Source: an uncultured Oscillibacter sp. (GTDB taxonomy: Bacteria; Bacillota; Clostridia; Oscillospirales; Oscillospiraceae). From it: a stretch of 18,541 nt of DNA. Below are positions 14,710-18,541 of this stretch, one piece after another. Location of the stretch: positions 1-18,541 of the forward strand of contig URKI01000043.1 in the NCBI GenBank assembly GCA_900548505.1, in the 5' to 3' direction. The position numbers were made by a program, and so were the translations under genes. The first letter of the stretch is position 1, and every line of letters begins with the position of its first letter. The notes beneath the pieces are model-generated. The model did not search any database. It was not told the DNA's origin and worked only from the letters and a program-made list of their open reading frames with translations.

Positions 14710-15406
14710 ACTGGCTCACCTCCACGCTCACAAAATACAAGGAGCATCCCGTCAGCACGCAAGACCCCACTGCCAGACAGATGTCCACCATGAAATTCCG
14801 GCAGCCAAAGCCTGCAAATATCGCCGCTGCAATCACGGCAATCGGCGCGGCGTAGCCGAAGCTGTTGCGGCGCCGCCAGAAAGACCAGACCGCGCAGCTC
14901 ATGCCCATGCCCAGCGCGAACAGCAGCTGCCGCACATATCCTGTCCACTGGTCCAGGGGCAGCATGGCGTGGAAAAAGTCGTCGTCCCAGGAAATGAGGA
15001 ACACCGCCTGGGGCACGGCGCCGGCACGGGCAGTGTTATAGGCCGTCACAGCAGTCAGAATCCCCGCCTGAACCGCCCACAACACCACAAAGGCCGCGGC
15101 ATAGCAAAGGCCCAGCAGCACCGTCACCGTCCACTCCGAGAGGCGCAGGCGGTGCATGGTATAGTAGACCCGGCTGCCGCCCAGGCCGCTCACATGGATG
15201 CAGCATGCAGCCGCCAGCAATACGAGGGCCGCCCGGTAAGCCCATACCACATGGCTCTCCGACCAGAACCACTCCGGGCTCCATCCGCCGGAAATCCCCC
15301 GGAATACAAGTCCCGCCTCTGCCGCGCTCATGAAAAGCAAAACGGCAATCAAAGGCACGACTACGCCCCGGGCACCCAGCATCAAAATGGAAGTATATCG
15401 TCTCAT
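14693..15406 (-). CDS. ABC-2-like permease of the GntR-regulated operon
   Basis: 237 aa, about six membrane segments (roughly 7-34, 54-74, 92-122, 160-178, 183-201, 207-227). Landmarks are LGGSRVYYTMHRL (75-87) in the first cytoplasmic loop, a position where related exporters carry an Arg-rich (S)R-x-x-Y-x-x-x-RLP turn, and LDQWTGYVR (151-159). The start at 15406 has AGGAGG 7 bases upstream and overlaps the GntR TGA (ATGA). Seven further in-frame residues to 15427 lie inside gntR and lack a ribosome site. It forms the membrane part of the transporter with the short permease and ATPase next door. Low sequence specificity means the permease call rests mostly on topology and context. Confidence 0.75.
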   Translation of the reverse strand: MRRYTSILMLGARGVVVPLIAVLLFMSAAEAGLVFRGISGGWSPEWFWSESHVVWAYRAALVLLAAACCIHVSGLGGSRVYYTMHRLRLSEWTVTVLLGLCYAAAFVVLWAVQAGILTAVTAYNTARAGAVPQAVFLISWDDDFFHAMLPLDQWTGYVRQLLFALGMGMSCAVWSFWRRRNSFGYAAPIAVIAAAIFAGFGCRNFMVDICLAVGSCVLTGCSLYFVSVEVSQCERTG

Positions 15407-15789
15407 ACGCGCTCCTCCTGATCCCACAGCCGCTCCACCAGCTCCATCGCCTGGGCGCGGGTAATGCCCATTTGCCGGAGGCCCCGCACCAGGGTGGATG
15501 CGTCATACTCCAGCAGTTCCTCTGTCAGCCTGTGACGCACCGCTTCGTCCGCCGTCACCACGCTTTTGGCGCCGGTGTGGGAGGCGATGATGCCCTCCTC
15601 TTCCAGCAGGGCACAGGCCTTTTGAATGGTATTGGGATTCACTCCCAGCAGCGACGCCAGTGCCCGCCGGGAGGGCAGCTCATCTCCTGGACGGATGGTG
15701 CCTGCCGCAATTCCCCGCTGCACGTAGCGCACCAGCTGCAAATAAAGGGGACTCCCCTCCCGGGGCACAAACTCCGCAAAGGAGATCAC
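15403..15789 (-). CDS. GntR-family regulator, YtrA type
   Basis: 128 aa. N-terminal GntR winged helix (about 12-78): PLYLQLVRYVQRGIAAGTIRPGDELPSRR, LASLLGVNPNTIQKACALLEEEGII. A short helical C-terminus of about 45 residues follows, lacking the large effector domain, which is the YtrA subfamily form. GTG start at 15789 with AGGAGG 8 bases upstream; the open frame to 15903 crosses the promoter and is rejected. It is the first gene of a five-gene operon controlling an ABC exporter, the usual setting of YtrA-type repressors that respond to envelope stress. Two operator-like repeats in its promoter point to autoregulation. Confidence 0.92.
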   Translation of the reverse strand: MISFAEFVPREGSPLYLQLVRYVQRGIAAGTIRPGDELPSRRALASLLGVNPNTIQKACALLEEEGIIASHTGAKSVVTADEAVRHRLTEELLEYDASTLVRGLRQMGITRAQAMELVERLWDQEERV

Positions 15790-15809
15790 GGTGATCACCT
15801 CCTCCAACC

Positions 15810-15859
15810 GTATTAGTTCCGTAGTACACTTTCTAACTGTATTATAGCTGTAGTACACT
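15810..15859. repeat. Two 21-bp direct repeats, probable GntR operators
   Basis: Positions 15810-15830 and 15839-15859 match at 17 of 21 positions: GTATTA, then a variable centre, then GTAGTACACT. They are 29 bp apart. One copy overlaps the -10 box and spacer of the operon promoter; the other lies just downstream of the expected start (about 15834). Each is a loose dyad of GTA and TAC ends, in line with a GntR dimer site. That GntR binds here is inference. Confidence 0.65.
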
Positions 15860-15869
15860 CGTCTGTCAA
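15841..15869 (-). promoter_or_regulatory. Consensus sigma-A promoter of the GntR/ABC operon
   Basis: Minus strand reads TTGACA (15864-15869), a 17-base spacer, then TATAAT (15841-15846), an exact consensus. Such a strong promoter with overlapping repeats implies that it is normally held shut. Confidence 0.85.
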
Positions 15870-15911
15870 TAGCAGACCTTTGTCCTCTTCCTGCAGATTT
15901 CAAAATCTTAC

Positions 15912-15940
15912 TTGGCGTCTGATGCTGAATATGCTATACT
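15912..15940 (+). promoter_or_regulatory. Promoter of the lone ATPase gene
   Basis: TTGGCG (15912-15917), a 17-base spacer, then TATACT (15935-15940) with a TGC extension. It is divergent from the GntR operon promoter, with about 40 bases between the two -35 boxes. Confidence 0.7.
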
Positions 15941-15988
15941 GTAAAGGAATTTTATTTCACGGCATTTTTTCAATGAGGAGGGGTGCAG

Positions 15989-16867
15989 ATGCTCTATCTG
16001 CGGCAATTTCAGCTGCCGGTGGAGGCAGCAGAGTGGAGTTTTCTGGCCAACGCGCCCGAGTCCAAACGGACCTGCTATGGAAGCCGCTATCCTTTCGGCT
16101 TCTTTCCATCCAAGAAAATGCCCGCCCTGACCTTCGCGCCCATTACCATTTTGTGCGGCGGAAACGGCAGCGGCAAGACCACACTTTTGAATCTGATCGG
16201 AGAGTCGCTGTCCCTGCCCCGCAAGGCCGTCTATAACCGCAGCGCTTTCTTCAATGACTACCTGCGTTTGTGCGCATCGGCGCCTACCACCTCCTTTACG
16301 TTCTCTGTCCGGCAGCGGAGCAGGGTCATCACCAGTGACGATGTGTTCGACTATCTGCTGGATCTGCGGTGCATGAACGAGGGCATTGACACCCGGCGGC
16401 GGGAGCTGCTGGCAGAGTACGCGGAAAAGCGCCACGCCGGGCTGCGCTTCCGCTCTTTGGAGGATCTGGACGCCCTGCGGGACACCGTGGACGCCCAGCG
16501 CAAGAGCGGCTCCCAGTATGTGCGCAGCCGTGTCATGAACGATATCCCCGAAAAATCCAACGGGGAAAGCGCCTTTTTGTACTTCACCCGGGAGATCGGG
16601 CAGGAGGCGCTGTACCTGCTGGATGAGCCGGAAAACAGCCTCTCCGCCCAGCTTCAGCTGGAACTGAAGCAGTTTTTGGAGGACTCCGTGCGCTTCTACG
16701 GCTGCCAGCTGATCATCGCCACCCACTCCCCGTTCCTGCTCTCTTTAAAGGACGCGGAAATTTACGATCTGGACCGTATGCCTGTCTCCCGGTGCCGCTG
16801 GACGGAAGTGGACAATGTCCGCACATTCTACGAGTTCTTTCAGGCCCACCAGCGGGAATTTTCATAA
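15989..16867 (+). CDS. Stand-alone AAA/ABC-type ATPase (SMC/RecF-like head)
   Basis: 292 aa, soluble. Walker A CGGNGSGKTT (Lys63), a helical insert (about 85-185), signature SNGES (190-194), Walker B YLLDEPE (209-215) and switch ATHSPFLL (His246). It resembles the predicted ATPases of COG3910, whose role is unknown. It has no transmembrane segment, Zn-hook or nuclease domain and no permease beside it, so it is unlikely to be a transporter subunit. The ATG at 15989 lies 7 bases after GAGGAGG; the GTG at 15983 in the same frame is too close to that site. The gene is monocistronic with its own promoter and terminator. An overcoming-lysogenization-like or DNA-repair role cannot be told apart from the sequence alone. 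Confidence 0.85.
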   Translation: MLYLRQFQLPVEAAEWSFLANAPESKRTCYGSRYPFGFFPSKKMPALTFAPITILCGGNGSGKTTLLNLIGESLSLPRKAVYNRSAFFNDYLRLCASAPTTSFTFSVRQRSRVITSDDVFDYLLDLRCMNEGIDTRRRELLAEYAEKRHAGLRFRSLEDLDALRDTVDAQRKSGSQYVRSRVMNDIPEKSNGESAFLYFTREIGQEALYLLDEPENSLSAQLQLELKQFLEDSVRFYGCQLIIATHSPFLLSLKDAEIYDLDRMPVSRCRWTEVDNVRTFYEFFQAHQREFS

Positions 16868-16875
16868 AAAACAAT

Positions 16876-16916
16876 AGGTGCCGCCGCCCAGCCGGGCAGC
16901 GGCACCTTGCTTTTTC
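16876..16916. terminator. Bidirectional terminator between convergent ATPase and M56 genes
   Basis: Outer stem AGGTGCCGC (16876-16884) with GCGGCACCT (16899-16907), continued after one mismatch by GCCC/GGGC. It is followed by TGCTTTTTCT on the plus strand and ATTGTTTTTT on the minus strand, serving both convergent genes. Confidence 0.8.
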
Positions 16917-16918
16917 TG

Positions 16919-18493
16919 TTATGCTCCGTTTTCCAGGATGAACTGATACTCCGCCTGATAGCGGGTGCCATCCTCTCCTGCAAGCGTTGCCCGGACGATA
17001 TAGCGGGCCTGCTGGATCGTCACCGGCAGCACCGTATCCTGCGCAGCCATGGTCAGGGTATAGGGTTCCCCTTCGGAAAGAGGCACCACCTCCACGGTGA
17101 AGTCCTCTGCCGGAGGCCAGAAAAAGTCCAGCTCCATCCAGGTGATCTGCCCATTGGAAAGTCCTGCCAAGGTCGCCTCATCGGCATCCTCCTGTATCAA
17201 CGGTGTCTCCCGGGCGGGATCGATGAGCTCCGTCAGCGCGGCGGTAAAGCTCATCGAAAACAGGTCCCCCTCCGGGGCGGACTCCATGCATCTCACCGTG
17301 AGCTCTGGCTGTCGCATCAGCAGCGTGTCCAGGTAATCCCAATCGATGCGTTGGGGCAGATACGCATATTCAAAATGCAGTTCATCCCGGGGCCATGTCT
17401 CCATCAGATTGTCCGCCAGATGGACCCAGTGCACCGCCCCCTCTTCCTGGTCAAACCGCAGCGCCCAGATGTCCCCGGAGTAGCTGTACTTCCCCATCAC
17501 ATCGGAGGTGGGCAGAGCCGCCAGGTACGTCCGGAACGCCGTCTCGTCCAGGCAGATGTATGGCTCCCATCGGCCATTGATCCGCCGCTCCACGTCTTTG
17601 ATCTGATAGGCAGTCCCCGGCTCCGGCCAGATCTGATCGCCCACGGTGCCGCTGTCCACCGCCAGGGAGACAAAGCCGCAGTTCATGCACAAGATGAAAA
17701 ACACCAATCCCACTGTCAGCGCTCCGGAGGTGCGGGGCAGGGGGTGCACGATGCCTTGGAGCCGGTAGCGCAGGGCCTTGGCTGAGGCGGACAGGCATGT
17801 AGTGAAGCCCCGCTCGTCCCCGGCGGTGTCAAGCAGCAGTGATGCATACCGGCGCCGCTCTGCCTCGTCCAGTTCCACCGTCAATGCTTCGTCGCAGCTG
17901 AGCTCCAGATCGTCAGCGCTTTTCCGCATGGCCACCCACATCAGCGGGTTGAACCAGCAGATGGCCGTGCAAAACGCCAGGAAAAACTTTCCCCAGGCGT
18001 CCATGCGGCTCAGGTGGACGATTTCATGGCGGAAGATCAGCGCCAATTCCTCCCGGGAGTAGGTCCGCTCCGGCAGCACCACCCGGGTGGTACGGGGCCA
18101 CAGGCCGATGGAAAGCGGCGTAGTGGCCTGGGGAGAGACCACCAGCTTCCACTTGGGCTTTTTCACATTGGCCCGCTCCAGTTCCTCTCTCCACTGGGCC
18201 AAGAGCGCCTCGTCCGGCTCCTGTGCCTTCCGCAGCAGCCTCCGGCGGAACACCAGGTGGGAGAGTATCTTCCACCCCAGCACCGCGATGGCGCCTGTCA
18301 GCCATATAAGAAATAGCGTCCGTAGCAGTCCCGCAGAAGCATGCAGCACCAGTCGGGGCCGGATGGGCTCCATGAAGCTGTAAAAGGCGACGTACAGATA
18401 GGTCGGCACCAGCCACAGCATAGCGCAGGCCATGGCGCTGATGCGCCGCCGCAGCAGAGGCAGCGTCGGCAGCAGCACGGCATAGTACAGGCA
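16919..18493 (-). CDS. M56 (BlaR1/MecR1-like) membrane metallopeptidase, 5' end missing
   Basis: 524 genuine residues; the start codon lies beyond the assembled end. Three or so N-terminal membrane segments, a zinc-peptidase loop with HEIVH (genuine residues 156-160) and downstream ELSCDEA carrying the third ligand, a further membrane segment (about 258-280), then about 245 extracytoplasmic residues. In BlaR1/MecR1 that outer part is a penicillin-binding sensor. Here I see no SxxK or KTG-type motifs, so another signal is likely sensed. Such genes usually follow a BlaI/MecI repressor, which would lie off the right edge. The in-frame residues MYKRQ before the first genuine Cys are adapter translation and are not part of the protein. 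Confidence 0.9.
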   Translation of the reverse strand, partial: CLYYAVLLPTLPLLRRRISAMACAMLWLVPTYLYVAFYSFMEPIRPRLVLHASAGLLRTLFLIWLTGAIAVLGWKILSHLVFRRRLLRKAQEPDEALLAQWREELERANVKKPKWKLVVSPQATTPLSIGLWPRTTRVVLPERTYSREELALIFRHEIVHLSRMDAWGKFFLAFCTAICWFNPLMWVAMRKSADDLELSCDEALTVELDEAERRRYASLLLDTAGDERGFTTCLSASAKALRYRLQGIVHPLPRTSGALTVGLVFFILCMNCGFVSLAVDSGTVGDQIWPEPGTAYQIKDVERRINGRWEPYICLDETAFRTYLAALPTSDVMGKYSYSGDIWALRFDQEEGAVHWVHLADNLMETWPRDELHFEYAYLPQRIDWDYLDTLLMRQPELTVRCMESAPEGDLFSMSFTAALTELIDPARETPLIQEDADEATLAGLSNGQITWMELDFFWPPAEDFTVEVVPLSEGEPYTLTMAAQDTVLPVTIQQARYIVRATLAGEDGTRYQAEYQFILENGA

Positions 18494-18541
18494 CTGTCTC
18501 TTATACACATCTCCGAGCCCACGAGACCGGAGCCTATCTCG
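18494..18541. other. Untrimmed Nextera sequencing adapter (not genomic)
   Basis: 18494-18512 is CTGTCTCTTATACACATCT, the Tn5 mosaic end used in Nextera kits. 18513-18527 is CCGAGCCCACGAGAC, the read-2 adapter. 18528-18535 is an 8-base index, CGGAGCCT (from memory, Nextera XT v2 index N720). 18536-18541, ATCTCG, begins the P7 sequence. True sequence therefore ends at 18493. Confidence 0.98.

Noticed and set aside
15989..16867. The lone ATPase as part of a two-gene phage defence system
   Set aside because: No nuclease, TOPRIM, reverse transcriptase or toxin gene adjoins it. The neighbours are an exporter operon and a BlaR1-like gene, and convergent transcription with a terminator separates it from the latter.
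18298..18522. 74-codon frame starting MGSEMCIRDS on the minus strand
   Set aside because: Its first residues are translated adapter, and the rest is out of frame with the M56 gene.

Overview
The window looks like one end of a contig from a high-GC, low-copy Firmicute of the gut Clostridia, most likely Oscillospiraceae (Flavonifractor/Lawsonibacter/Oscillibacter-like). The evidence is the very strong GGAGG-type ribosome sites, sigma-A promoters close to consensus, GC-rich codon use, a DUF4358-type lipoprotein, a CapA-type metallophosphatase, a PAS domain with a CxxC-xxx-C motif, and a YtrA-type GntR/ABC operon. The genus is inference. No rRNA, tRNA, CRISPR array, insertion sequence or prophage gene was seen, and no gene-free stretch exceeds about 245 bases.

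Layout, left to right. (1) 1-3957, minus strand: a LacX-like aldose epimerase, a small secreted protein, and a two-gene unit made of a CdaR-type sugar-diacid regulator and a class II (MOFRL) glycerate kinase. (2) 3957-6403, minus strand: a membrane-anchored CapA-family metallophosphatase and a YeiH-family anion exporter, each with its own promoter and terminator. (3) 6574-7796, plus strand: a MarR regulator translationally coupled to a YczE/YitT-type membrane protein, controlled by a consensus promoter overlaid by two perfect 14-bp palindromes. (4) 7795-10857, minus strand: a 1002-residue PAS/degenerate GGDEF/intact EAL/PAS/GAF/PAS protein, probably a c-di-GMP phosphodiesterase. (5) 10905-15869, minus strand: a compact gntR - permease - short permease - ABC ATPase - exported protein operon, followed by a Big2/DUF4358 lipoprotein. 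(6) 15912-16916, plus strand: a lone AAA/ABC-type ATPase. (7) 16919-18493, minus strand: a 5'-truncated M56 (BlaR1/MecR1-like) metallopeptidase.

The last 48 bases (18494-18541) are not genomic. They are the Nextera transposase mosaic end, the read-2 adapter, an 8-base index and the start of P7. The apparent N-terminus of the last gene (MYKRQ) is translated adapter.

The best candidate for an under-described system is the GntR/ABC operon at 12058-15869. Its two permease-like proteins appear to be paralogues, one ending just where the other continues with three more membrane segments. The ATPase seems to lack the usual Q-loop glutamine, and the operon ends with an exported protein of unknown fold. 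Its promoter is exact consensus, with one copy of a 21-bp repeat overlapping the -10/spacer and a second copy downstream of the start point. No clear-cut novel defence or mobile system was found.
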